A stretch of 47,653 nt of DNA. It comes from Polyangiaceae bacterium (GTDB taxonomy: Bacteria; Myxococcota_A; Polyangia; Polyangiales; Polyangiaceae). The notes beneath the pieces were generated by a model that was not told the DNA's origin, ran no database searches, and saw nothing but the letters and a program-made list of their open reading frames with translations. The stretch spans positions 1 through 47,653 of the forward strand of contig JAQSWN010000095.1 of the NCBI GenBank assembly GCA_029266615.1. Direction: 5' to 3'. A program made the translations under genes and the position numbers. How positions within the stretch are numbered: position 1 is the first letter of the stretch; each line of letters begins with the position of its first letter. Below, in pieces: positions 16,190 through 24,190 of the stretch.

Positions 16190-17156
16190 ACTGACACCTC
16201 ACTTCGCGCTCTTTGACGATGCGGATGATCTGCTCGTTCTGCTTGCAGTCCGGTCGGGCCTCCGGGCACCGCTCGGCGAAGCGGCAGCCGGTGATGCGGT
16301 AAGCAAGGTTCGGCGGCGCGCCTTCGATGGCGACCGGCTTTTCCGCTTTGTGCCCCGGCTCGGCGCTGAGCATCGACCCCATCAGCGCGCGGGTGTACGG
16401 CTGGCGCGAGTCGAAGATGACTTGCTCGGTGGTGCCGAGCTCCACGAACTCTCCTGCGTACATGACCGCGATGCGCGCCGAGACGTGACGCAGGAGGGGC
16501 AGCTCGTGCGTGATGAACAGCATGCTGCCGATGATGCCTTGGTCCATCAGGTCGAATAGCAGGCGAATCACGGACTTTTGCGTGCTGACGTCCAGCGCGG
16601 AGGTCGGCTCGTCCGCGATCACCACGCGCGGGTTCATCAGCGTGGAGATGCCGATGACGACGCGCTGCTTCATGCCCGCCGGTAGCTGGATGGGGTACGA
16701 ATTGAGCACCAGGTTGGCGTCGAGCCCAATCTTCTCGAACCGTTGCCGCAGAAGGCCCTGGATCTCCTTCTTGTCGGCCTTGTCGTCGTGGCTCAGGATC
16801 ATGTCCGTCGCCAGGTCCTTCACCTTGCGGGTCGGGTTCAACGAGTTGAGCGCACCCTGAGGGATCATCGACACCAGCTTGCCGAGCACGTCCTTGCGGT
16901 TGCGCTCGACGTCCATGCCGATGATGCTCTTACCCTCGACCTTCACGTCACCCGAGGTGAGGTGAAGGGGCGGGATGTACAGGCCCATGCAGGCGCTTAC
17001 GAGCGTGGTCTTACCGCAGCCGGACTCCCCGGCGATGCCGAGGATTTCGCCTTCTTTGAGGCTGAACGAGACGCCGTCCACCGCTTGGACTTTGGCGCCG
17101 AAGCGCGTCAGGTAATGCGCGCGCAGGTTCTCGACTTCGAAAATCGGGGTAGACAT
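16179..17156 (-). CDS. ABC transporter ATP-binding protein (DppD/OppD-like) with degenerate signature
   Basis: A 325-residue ATPase of the peptide/nickel/oligosaccharide importer family. Walker A GESGCGKT, Walker B 'VVIADEPTSALD' and H-loop 'LFITHELPLL' are intact. The C-terminal oligo_HPY-type region with its cysteine pattern ('CRFAERCPEARPDC') is present. The ABC signature, however, reads LPAGMKQR where LSGGMRQR is expected. The frame stays open about 227 codons further upstream, but those overlap the permease gene; ATG 17156 (MSTPIFEVENL) gives the normal family start and lies 2 bp after the permease stop. It forms a heterodimer with the next ATPase in the operon. Confidence 0.93.
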   Translation of the reverse strand: MSTPIFEVENLRAHYLTRFGAKVQAVDGVSFSLKEGEILGIAGESGCGKTTLVSACMGLYIPPLHLTSGDVKVEGKSIIGMDVERNRKDVLGKLVSMIPQGALNSLNPTRKVKDLATDMILSHDDKADKKEIQGLLRQRFEKIGLDANLVLNSYPIQLPAGMKQRVVIGISTLMNPRVVIADEPTSALDVSTQKSVIRLLFDLMDQGIIGSMLFITHELPLLRHVSARIAVMYAGEFVELGTTEQVIFDSRQPYTRALMGSMLSAEPGHKAEKPVAIEGAPPNLAYRITGCRFAERCPEARPDCKQNEQIIRIVKEREVRCQYAE

Positions 17157-17158
17157 GG

Positions 17159-17995
17159 TCACTTGCGGAGCCGGGGGTTGAAGACGCCTTCCAGGCTGGT
17201 GTTGAGCACGTAGAGCGCGAGCACCACCGCGGTGATGAGGGCCATCGCCGGCATGAAGGCCCACCACGCGCCGTCGGTCAGCGCTTCGTTGTTCTTGGCT
17301 TCGTTCAGGATTTTCCCGAGCGAGATGGTGTCGTACGGCCCCAGGCCGAGCAGGCTGATGCTGGCCTCCGCCAAGATGCCGGTCGCGGTCTGGATGATGA
17401 ACACCATGAAGATGTAGCTGAGCAGGTACGGCAGGATGTGGAAGCCCACGATGCCGGCGGTGCGGTAGCCGTTGATGCGCGCGAGCGCGACGTGATCCCG
17501 AGCACGAATGCTGGATGCTTGGGCGCGCACCGCGCGAGCGCTCCACGTCCACGTCGTCCCCCCGATGAGCAGCGCGATGAGCGTCAAGCTTCGGCCCTCC
17601 TCCATGCTGGAGCTGATCAGAATGAGCACGATCAGGCTGGGGATGACGAGGAACAGGTTGGTGAGCACCGTGAGCACGTCGTCGATGAGGCCGCCCTTGT
17701 AGCCGCCGTACACCCCGATGATCGTGCCCACCGTGGTGGCGAGGAGACCGGCGACGAGGCCCACGTAGAGCGAGCTCCGCAGGCCTTGAATCAGCAGCGA
17801 CACCATGTCCAAGCCTAGGTGATCCGTGCCCAGCCACGCTTTGGACGACGGCTCGGTGAAGGCGAGGCCGAGGCGCGTCTTCGTGTCCACGTTGTAGACG
17901 ACGGGGCCGAGGATCGCGAGCAGGAGGGTCGCGATGAGCAGCACGGAGCCGAACACGAAGGACGGCTGCTTGAGCAGGTTTTTGAACAGCTTCAA
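17159..17995 (-). CDS. ABC transporter permease (DppC-like)
   Basis: A 278-residue inner-membrane permease with about six hydrophobic segments, the first near residues 15-35. The family's 'WLGTDHLGLDMVSLLIQGLRSSLYVG' pattern (usually 'LGTD..GRD') and the EAA loop 'SSIRARDHVALARINGYRTAGIVGFHILP' are seen. The start is TTG 17995, supported by a GGAGG nine bases upstream and by the family's N-terminus; the frame upstream of it overlaps the other permease gene and is not real. The upstream permease stop is 2 bp before this start. Confidence 0.92.
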   Translation of the reverse strand: MKLFKNLLKQPSFVFGSVLLIATLLLAILGPVVYNVDTKTRLGLAFTEPSSKAWLGTDHLGLDMVSLLIQGLRSSLYVGLVAGLLATTVGTIIGVYGGYKGGLIDDVLTVLTNLFLVIPSLIVLILISSSMEEGRSLTLIALLIGGTTWTWSARAVRAQASSIRARDHVALARINGYRTAGIVGFHILPYLLSYIFMVFIIQTATGILAEASISLLGLGPYDTISLGKILNEAKNNEALTDGAWWAFMPAMALITAVVLALYVLNTSLEGVFNPRLRK

Positions 17996-17997
17996 GA

Positions 17998-19065
17998 CTA
18001 CTTGCCTCCTTGCACGGCGCGAATACGCGGATCCAAAAGACTGATGAGGACGTCCGCGCTGAAGTTGGCGATCAGCACCGTGGTCGTCACGAGCAGACAG
18101 CAGCCGGTGATGACCGGGTAGTCGTTGCCTTGAATGGCGGTCAAGATCGTCATCCCCAAGCCGGGGTAGCTGAAGATGATCTCGGCGATGAGGGCGCCGC
18201 CGACCATCGTTCCGAGCGAGACGGCCAAGCCCGTGAGCTGCGGCAGCATCGCGTTTCGGAACATGTAGAAGAGGATTTGGTTCTCTCGAACCCCGAGGAG
18301 CTTGGCGTACTTCACGTAGTCCGTGCCAAGCTCGTAGATGCACATCGACCGCATGCCGATGGCTTGTCCGCCGACGACGAGCAAGAAGACGGAGAGGAAC
18401 GGCAGCAGGTAGTAGTACGCGGCGCTCCGGAAGAACTCCCAGCTGAGCCCCGGCGTGAGGCCCTCGTCGTAGCCACCCAAGGCTGGGAACCACTCCAGCC
18501 GAATGCCGAACACGTAAACGAGCAGGAGGCCGAAGCAGAAGGCGGGGACGGCGCTCATCAGCAAGGCGATCGGGTAGAAGACCTTGTCGAAGATCCCGCG
18601 TTTGTAGGCGGCGAGCGCGCCCAGAATGTTACCGATCAACCAGCCCACGATGATGGTGGGCAGCTGCAAGGCGAAGGTCCACGGGAGCGCCGTCGCGATA
18701 ATCTCGCTCACGCGCTTGGGGTGCTGCAGGATGGAGCCGCCGAGGTCTCCTTGCAGGCTCATTCCGAGGTAGCTCGCGAACTGCGACCCGAGCGAGGTGC
18801 GGAGGGGCTTGCCGTCCGCTGAGCGCAGGACGTTGCCTTGCGGGTCCACCTGCACCAAGCCGAATTCTTTGAGGTACTGCTCTTCTTTGGCCTTGGCGCT
18901 CTTGGTGTCCAGCCCGGCCGAGGCTTTTGCCATCATCGCGTCGACCGGGTTGGCCTTGCCCATGCGCGGTAGGAAGAAGTTGATCGTGACGGCCACCAAG
19001 AAGGTGAGAAAGTACCAACCGGCGCGTCCGAGGATGTGCTTGAGGGCGGGGTGATTCTTCAACAT
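17998..19065 (-). CDS. ABC transporter permease (DppB-like)
   Basis: A 355-residue permease. After the first membrane segment ('YFLTFLVAVTINFFLPRM') comes an extended periplasmic loop of about 75 residues before the remaining five segments. The EAA loop 'YAKLLGVRENQILFYMFRNAMLP' and the end 'DVLISLLDPRIRA' are typical. ATG 19065 (MLKNHPALKH) is preferred over in-frame codons further upstream that lie within the binding-protein gene. It is the second gene of the importer operon, 11 bp after the binding-protein stop. Confidence 0.93.
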   Translation of the reverse strand: MLKNHPALKHILGRAGWYFLTFLVAVTINFFLPRMGKANPVDAMMAKASAGLDTKSAKAKEEQYLKEFGLVQVDPQGNVLRSADGKPLRTSLGSQFASYLGMSLQGDLGGSILQHPKRVSEIIATALPWTFALQLPTIIVGWLIGNILGALAAYKRGIFDKVFYPIALLMSAVPAFCFGLLLVYVFGIRLEWFPALGGYDEGLTPGLSWEFFRSAAYYYLLPFLSVFLLVVGGQAIGMRSMCIYELGTDYVKYAKLLGVRENQILFYMFRNAMLPQLTGLAVSLGTMVGGALIAEIIFSYPGLGMTILTAIQGNDYPVITGCCLLVTTTVLIANFSADVLISLLDPRIRAVQGGK

Positions 19066-19076
19066 CGTCGGGCTCG

Positions 19077-20915
19077 TTACTTCTGCGCCACGGGCTTGAG
19101 CGACCACAGCATGCGCGTGCCCAGGCGCTCACCCGGAATTTGCTGCGGCAGGTAGGGGTTCTTGGCGGTGGCGTAGTTGCTCCAGTGCCGCGTCGAGTAC
19201 TGGTAGAACTGATCGGGGCGGTACATCAGCGGGATGGTGGGCTGCTGCTGCATGAAGATGACGTTCAGCTCTCGGTACGCTTTGACGAGCTCTTGCTCGT
19301 CTTTGATCGTCGGAATCGTGGTGAGCAGCTGGTCGATCCGCGCGATGTAGCCGGGGCCGGTGGGGTCGTTGAAACGCCCCATGTTTTTGTAGATTTTCTC
19401 GCCCTCGGGCGCGAAATCTTGAGTCGTCATGATCGTCTCGAAGCGCGACCAGGGCTTGGACGGGCTCGGCGGCGACGCGGGCGTGTTCATGATCAAATCG
19501 AACTCGCCCTTGAACAGGTCGTTCCAGAAGATGTTCGCGTCGATGAAGCGCTCACGGGCGTCGATGCCGGCTTCGCGCATGCCGCGCACCGCGATGCGCA
19601 CGATGGACTCCCAGTCGCTCCAGCCGGTCGGCGACTTGACGTAAACGGTGGGCACGCGCTGGCCGTTCTTGTCGCGCGTCTCGACGAGGTCGCCCTGGTC
19701 GTTGAAGGTCGACTTGTAGCCGGCCTCGGCCAGGATTTGCTTGGCCCGATTCGGGTCGTAGCTGGCGCCGTACTGCTTGGCGTCTTCGGCCGAGAAGAAC
19801 TTGGACTCCAAACCGAACGGCAGAATGATGCCTCCCTGCAGCGGCTCGCTGTAGCCGGAAGCGGCCAGCTCCCGGATGTCCGTGTAGTTCACGGCGAAGG
19901 CCATCGCCCGGCGGTAATTCACGTCCACCAGCGGTCCGTGCTTCACGTTGATGAACAACATGGGGATCGCCGAAGCCGCGAAGTAGGGCGCCGCGTCGAA
20001 CCACGCCCCCACGCCCTTCTCCGCTTTGCGCCAAATGCGCGGCACGAAGGTGCTGGACATGTCCAGGCGGCCTTGCTGAAGCGCGATGCTGAAGTGGTCG
20101 TTGCTCTTGTAAATGGGGTGAACCACGTACTTGGGCGCGGGTAGCTTACCGTCGAATAGGGCCTTGTTGCCCCAATAGTCCGGCCGGCGCTCCGTCACGA
20201 TCTTCTCGCTGTTGTACTGCTTGAGCTGGTACGGCCCGCTGATAACGGGCGCTTGGTCGAACTTGAGGTTCGACGCGGTGTCCAGCCCTTGCTTTTGGAT
20301 CAGCGGCTCGAAGACGTGGCGCGGGATGATGCGCACGTCTTGCAGCGCGTCCAAGACGACGAGCGGGTTGGCTCTGCCCTCCGCCAGCATGAACGCGAGG
20401 CGGCGGGGGTAGTCTTTCGCGTCCGTCGGCTTGTCTTCTAGCGTTTGTCCGGCCGCGTCCAGCAAGCGGACCTCGCTGATGTACTGCCAGACGGGCGCCA
20501 TCGGCAGGCTCTTGTTTTTTTCGCCGAGGCCGAAGGAAAACTTCACGTCCCAGCCGGTGACGGGCCTGCCGTCGCTCCAGCGCGCGGCCGGGTTGAGCGT
20601 GACCTCCACGCGATCGTCCAGCCGCTCGAAAGACTCCGCGAGCAGCGGCTCCATCTTCCCCGTGAGAGGGTTGTACAAGAGCAGAGTCTCGTACATGAGG
20701 TTGATGGTGTTGACCGGCCAAGCGGGGCTGCTCTGGAGCGGGTTGAACGACGTCGGCTCCCCCCACTGCCGCCCGGCCACGTAGAGCGTTTCAGCGCGCG
20801 GCAAGCCGCTCGACCCTTCGTCGCTCTGGTGCCTGCAGCCGACGGCCCCGCTTGCCAGCGCTGCAGTCAGCAACAGGGCCGCGGGGAGCTTCGTAGAGAG
20901 TTCTCGGATCCTCAT
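19077..20915 (-). CDS. ABC transporter substrate-binding lipoprotein, SBP family 5
   Basis: A 612-residue extracytoplasmic solute-binding protein. It has a lipoprotein signal with the lipobox ending at Cys27 (ASGAVGC), then the family-5 pattern 'PTSFNPLQSSPAWPVNTINL', 'YETLLLYNPLTGKMEPLLAE' and 'NPAARWSDGRPVTGWDVKFS'. Family 5 binds peptides, nickel or oligosaccharides; the opening 'LYVAGRQWGEPTSFNPL' is like the cello-/manno-oligosaccharide binders, so sugar uptake is a reasonable guess but unproven. It is the first gene of the five-gene importer operon (binding protein, two permeases, two ATPases) reading leftwards. The 276 bp upstream, to the sugar dehydrogenase stop, probably hold the operon promoter; no clear -35/-10 pair was identified. 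Confidence 0.93.
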   Translation of the reverse strand: MRIRELSTKLPAALLLTAALASGAVGCRHQSDEGSSGLPRAETLYVAGRQWGEPTSFNPLQSSPAWPVNTINLMYETLLLYNPLTGKMEPLLAESFERLDDRVEVTLNPAARWSDGRPVTGWDVKFSFGLGEKNKSLPMAPVWQYISEVRLLDAAGQTLEDKPTDAKDYPRRLAFMLAEGRANPLVVLDALQDVRIIPRHVFEPLIQKQGLDTASNLKFDQAPVISGPYQLKQYNSEKIVTERRPDYWGNKALFDGKLPAPKYVVHPIYKSNDHFSIALQQGRLDMSSTFVPRIWRKAEKGVGAWFDAAPYFAASAIPMLFINVKHGPLVDVNYRRAMAFAVNYTDIRELAASGYSEPLQGGIILPFGLESKFFSAEDAKQYGASYDPNRAKQILAEAGYKSTFNDQGDLVETRDKNGQRVPTVYVKSPTGWSDWESIVRIAVRGMREAGIDARERFIDANIFWNDLFKGEFDLIMNTPASPPSPSKPWSRFETIMTTQDFAPEGEKIYKNMGRFNDPTGPGYIARIDQLLTTIPTIKDEQELVKAYRELNVIFMQQQPTIPLMYRPDQFYQYSTRHWSNYATAKNPYLPQQIPGERLGTRMLWSLKPVAQK

Positions 20916-21191
20916 GGTGTCAATCGACAGAGTCGTGTCACGGGCCTGCTACCTCGCCTGGATACCGACCGGAACCAGTTCCACACGCAGAGGGTGCTCG
21001 TGGCGCCGGCCGGCCGCGGAGCGCGCGGGAAGGTAACGTGCAGGCGGCCGAATAAAAAGCACAATTCTGCGGAAAAGGGGGTGGCTCCGACGTAAATTTC
21101 TCGCCCGCTAGGTGTCGCCAGCGCGCGATGCTGATCTATCAATGCCAGAGGTCTTGCCAATCCTGGGGGCGTTTGCCTGCGGCCGGGCGGG

Positions 21192-22550
21192 TCAATCCTT
21201 GGAAACCATGCGGTAGAGCCGGCTTTGGCCTTCGTCGGCCTGATTTTTCACGTCCGTTTGGCAGCGGCCGAAGGTCATGGCGTAGACGTACCCGTCGGAG
21301 TGCTGCCTGAACGACGACGCGTTGTTCAGATGGCCAAGGTGGGCGTCCACCGTCGGCGTTCCCTCGTCGTCCACACGGGCGTGGCGCACGAAACCAGCGC
21401 AATAGTCTCCGAATAGCACGCTGCCGGCGAGCTGCCCATCGTACCGATCCGGCTCGTGCGGTCGCACCTCCGGCCCGACCCAAGCGACTCGGCCGATGGT
21501 CGTCTCGATCTCTTCGTCGTCCGCCACGTAGTCGGGCGCGGAGCCGTGCTCCCAGCTGAAGGTTGGAGGGGTCGTCTGTTCGCAGTCCGAGCAAGGCCCT
21601 TCTCGCTCCGGCCAACCAAAGTCTTGAAGGGGAGCTCGCGCGACGTTGACCTCTTCGAACTCGTCGCTCCCCACGTCCGCGATCCAGTAGCGGCCCTGCG
21701 AGTCCAGCGTGCCACGGAACGGCGAGCGAAGCCCCAGCGCATAGACCGACGGATCCGCTTCGGGGTCTAAAGCCAAGGGGCCGTCGCTCGCGGGCTCGAA
21801 GCCGCCGAGGCCCGGGTCACGAAAGGGGACGATGCGCAGCAGCTTGCCGAGCGGGCTCTTCAGGTCCCCCGCGGGCGCGCCCAACGACTTGTCACCGAAC
21901 AGCGCCCACATCACGCCCCCTGGCTCGAAACCAATCGAGCCCACGTTGTGCCACGGGCGCTTGGCCGAAGGAGAGCCGACGCTCAGCACGCTGACCTCGC
22001 TGCCCGGCACGACCTCGAGCGAGTCGTCCACATCCACCCGAATGATGTCGCTGTGGGTGTCGCTCACGCACGCCGCGACGTACAGGTAGCGGCCCTCTGC
22101 AAAATCTGGCTCGAACGCGAGTGAGATCGCTCCGCAGTCCAGCTCGTCGTGTACGCCCACGAGCTGAGTCTCCGAAATGAGCGTCGCGCGTTGCGAGTCG
22201 AGACGGTACCGCATCAGCCGACCAGATTTGTCGAGGGCCAGGAAGTCTCGGTCGTCGCCGGGGTAGAACGCGAAGTCGGTCACGAAGGCAGGCTCGCCAT
22301 CGAGTGCGAGCTCCTCGAACTCCACCTGGAAGTCTCCTGGTTCATCCCCGTCTTGGGATTCGGCTCCGCCGCTGGTCGCGTCGAGTATTGCGGCTGCGCC
22401 GGCCCTCGTCGCCGGGAAGTCTTCTGCCGAAACGCCGCCCGTTCCTCCTTCTGCACCTGAGCTGCCGGACGGGGTTTGGTCCTTCGAACAGGCGGTGAAC
22501 GCAAAAGCGGCGCACACGCACGCTGCGCCCAGCCCGAAGAGGCGCTTCAT
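21192..22550 (-). CDS. PQQ-dependent sugar dehydrogenase-like lipoprotein
   Basis: A 452-residue protein with a lipoprotein signal (lipobox Cys21 in AFTAC), a Ser/Gly/Glu-rich spacer to about residue 70, then the six-bladed propeller of soluble quinoprotein aldose/glucose dehydrogenases. Family landmarks are 'ISLAFEPDF', 'RPWHNVGSIGFEPGG', 'LGKLLRIVPF', 'VYALGLRSPFRGTLDSQGRYW', 'ADVGSDEFEEVN' and 'DYCAGFVR'. It would oxidise sugars outside the cytoplasm and pass electrons to a cytochrome. Its ATG overlaps (ATGA) the stop of a damaged diheme cytochrome gene, a likely former electron acceptor. Exact substrate and quinone use are unproven; several Ca/PQQ ligands were not checked one by one. Confidence 0.87.
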   Translation of the reverse strand: MKRLFGLGAACVCAAFAFTACSKDQTPSGSSGAEGGTGGVSAEDFPATRAGAAAILDATSGGAESQDGDEPGDFQVEFEELALDGEPAFVTDFAFYPGDDRDFLALDKSGRLMRYRLDSQRATLISETQLVGVHDELDCGAISLAFEPDFAEGRYLYVAACVSDTHSDIIRVDVDDSLEVVPGSEVSVLSVGSPSAKRPWHNVGSIGFEPGGVMWALFGDKSLGAPAGDLKSPLGKLLRIVPFRDPGLGGFEPASDGPLALDPEADPSVYALGLRSPFRGTLDSQGRYWIADVGSDEFEEVNVARAPLQDFGWPEREGPCSDCEQTTPPTFSWEHGSAPDYVADDEEIETTIGRVAWVGPEVRPHEPDRYDGQLAGSVLFGDYCAGFVRHARVDDEGTPTVDAHLGHLNNASSFRQHSDGYVYAMTFGRCQTDVKNQADEGQSRLYRMVSKD

Positions 22551-23423
22551 GGATCGTTAGACTCCGCGAGCGCGACGATGAAGTCCCGCACGAGGGCGAT
22601 ACCGCGTTCGTCCCGGCGGGCAACGCCGAGCGGTGGCATGTCCTTCACGTCCAATGCGCCGCCGCGCAAGCCTTGAAAAAGCACGCTCCGTTCCGGCTGC
22701 CCCGGTACGACGCGCAGGCCGTCCGCCGTCGCGCTGCTCTCGGTCGGATGATTGACGATGTTATCCAGCCGGCGGCGGGTCCAGCGCTGACGCGAGGCTC
22801 TCGAGCGAGCCCGACGCCGCGAGCTGCAGCTCGCTCAGGCCGAGCACGAAGCTCGCGGACGACTCGTGGCACTGGCGGCACTCCAGGCGGCTCGGAATGG
22901 AGTGCAGGACCAGGTCGCCTTCTTCATCCAAGACCTCTCGCGTCTCCGCGCGTCGCAGCTCCAAAAGCTCCGCCTCTTTACCGTCTTCGTCCCAGCCGTA
23001 GGCGCTATATTCCCAGCCATCTTTCCCGAGCCGCAGCAAGCGAGTCTCGACCGGGACGGCACGGTCCGGGCTGTGCGGCGTGCGAAACGAGAATGTCTTG
23101 CTGAGGAGGGTGCCGACTGGAAACAGGTACGCTTCCGGATCTCTCGCGTCCACGCTGGTGCCTGGTGGCAAGCTCAGCGCGCGGTGCTTCTCTCCGCCAT
23201 CACTCCACAGCTCGTACGCGGGCCTGTAGGCGCGGGGGAGCGACGAGAGCCGCGCCTTGGCATCCGGACGATGCAGCCCCAGCTCCGAGAGGCGGGAGGG
23301 CAGCTCTCGATCGGGATCTTCGAGATACTCGATCAGGGGAGTGGGGAGCTCGGCCACCGGCGCCGGGCTCTCTGAAGAGGCGCCGCAACCCGCGACGATT
23401 AGGCAGACTGCTAAGCGAAGCAC
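22547..23423 (-). pseudogene. Broken SO2930/HNE_0200-like diheme cytochrome c gene
   Basis: The first part (23423-22761, 220 codons) encodes a lipoprotein-like start (VAGCG), the family pattern 'YRPAYELWSDGGEKHRALSLPPGT', 'FPVGTLLSKTF', 'VETRLLRLGKDGWEYSAYGW' and a haem motif CRQCH. It stops at TAA 22761 just after 'ALDPPPAG'. The family's C-terminus continues in another frame from about 22768: 'LDNIVNHPTESSATADGLRV', 'VPGQPERSVLF', 'VKDMPPLGVARRDERG', ending at TGA 22547 in an ATGA overlap with the sugar dehydrogenase gene. The segment that normally carries the second CXXCH is absent between them. The total length is not a multiple of three. This indicates an internal deletion with frameshift, or less likely an assembly error. 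Confidence 0.8.
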
Positions 23424-23463
23424 ACCCCAGGCATAGCGAGCGGGGCGGCGGTTGCAAACCAGT

Positions 23464-24069
23464 TCAGGGGCACAGCATGAATTTGAAGTCGTTCCCGCTG
23501 TCCGCGCACCAGGCTTCTTGTTTCGTCGGGTTACACTGGATGTTCGCGTACATTTGGGCCTTGGTGCCCGTGTAGACGTACGTCGCGGTGCCGACGCTGA
23601 AGCAGTCCCCCGTCTTCCAATTGATGACGGTGTTGTCTACCCAGGGCTTCGTGGTGGCGCAGGCGCAGAGCGCGCCGCCTCCACCGGCACCCGCCGCACC
23701 GCCGCCCGCGCCGCCGGCGCCGCCCGCCGAGGTCCCCCCGGCACCGCCCGCGGTCGACCCGCCGCTGCTGCCGCCGGCCTTTCCGCCCGCGCCACCGCCG
23801 CTGCTGCCGGCCTTCCCGCCGCTGGCGGTTCCGCCGAACGCGCCCGAGCTGGTGCCGCCGTTGGCGCTAGTTCCCGCCGTCGGCACCACGCCGGTCCCGG
23901 CGCTGCTGCCGCCCTCCGCGCTGGTTCCACCCTCCGCGCTCGTGCCGCCAATGCCCTCGTTCGGGGTGCCGTCCGGCTCTGTGCCTACGGCGCACGCCGT
24001 TGGCAGGGCAACGACCAGCAGACACTTGCAAACCTTGTGCTTCCAGCCAGCATTGCGCACGTGTGACAT
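23464..24069 (-). CDS. Gly/Ser/Ala-rich lipoprotein with Cys-containing C-terminal domain
   Basis: A 201-residue predicted lipoprotein. A basic N-terminus and 'LLVVALPTAC' give a lipobox at Cys26. Residues 40-135 are a low-complexity linker of GGTS/AEGG/AGG-type repeats. The last 65 residues form a compact domain with six cysteines ('CACATT', 'GDCFSVG', 'IQCNPTK', 'EAWCADSG', 'FMLC'), probably disulfide-bonded and possibly carbohydrate-binding by analogy with small chitin/cellulose-binding modules ('TYVYTGTKAQMYANIQC'). Such linker lipoproteins are common in Polyangiales. Function is not known. It is transcribed towards and separated by 40 bp from the broken cytochrome gene start. Confidence 0.8.
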   Translation of the reverse strand: MSHVRNAGWKHKVCKCLLVVALPTACAVGTEPDGTPNEGIGGTSAEGGTSAEGGSSAGTGVVPTAGTSANGGTSSGAFGGTASGGKAGSSGGGAGGKAGGSSGGSTAGGAGGTSAGGAGGAGGGAAGAGGGGALCACATTKPWVDNTVINWKTGDCFSVGTATYVYTGTKAQMYANIQCNPTKQEAWCADSGNDFKFMLCP

Positions 24070-24190
24070 CGTTGCCTCGCGGTTCCCAAGCGATAGCGCA
24101 CGAGCGCCACGTGTGCAACCGGTTCCACATGCGACATGCGAAAGTCGCTCAACAAAATGAAGCGCTCACGCGCTGCGTCGTGAACGCGCC

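Noticed and set aside
17157..17837. Upstream extension of the DppD-like ATPase (227 extra codons)
   Set aside because: It overlaps the permease gene in another frame, is Arg/His-rich, and the family start at 17156 follows it.
20912..21160. An 82-codon minus-strand frame ending in an ATGA overlap with the binding-protein gene
   Set aside because: The overlap looked like coupling, but the product has no features and a composition unlike neighbouring proteins; this is better seen as the promoter region of the importer operon.
23680..23960. CRISPR-like or satellite repeat array
   Set aside because: The repetition is the codon pattern of the Gly/Ser/Ala linker of a lipoprotein; units are irregular in length, with no spacer-repeat structure.
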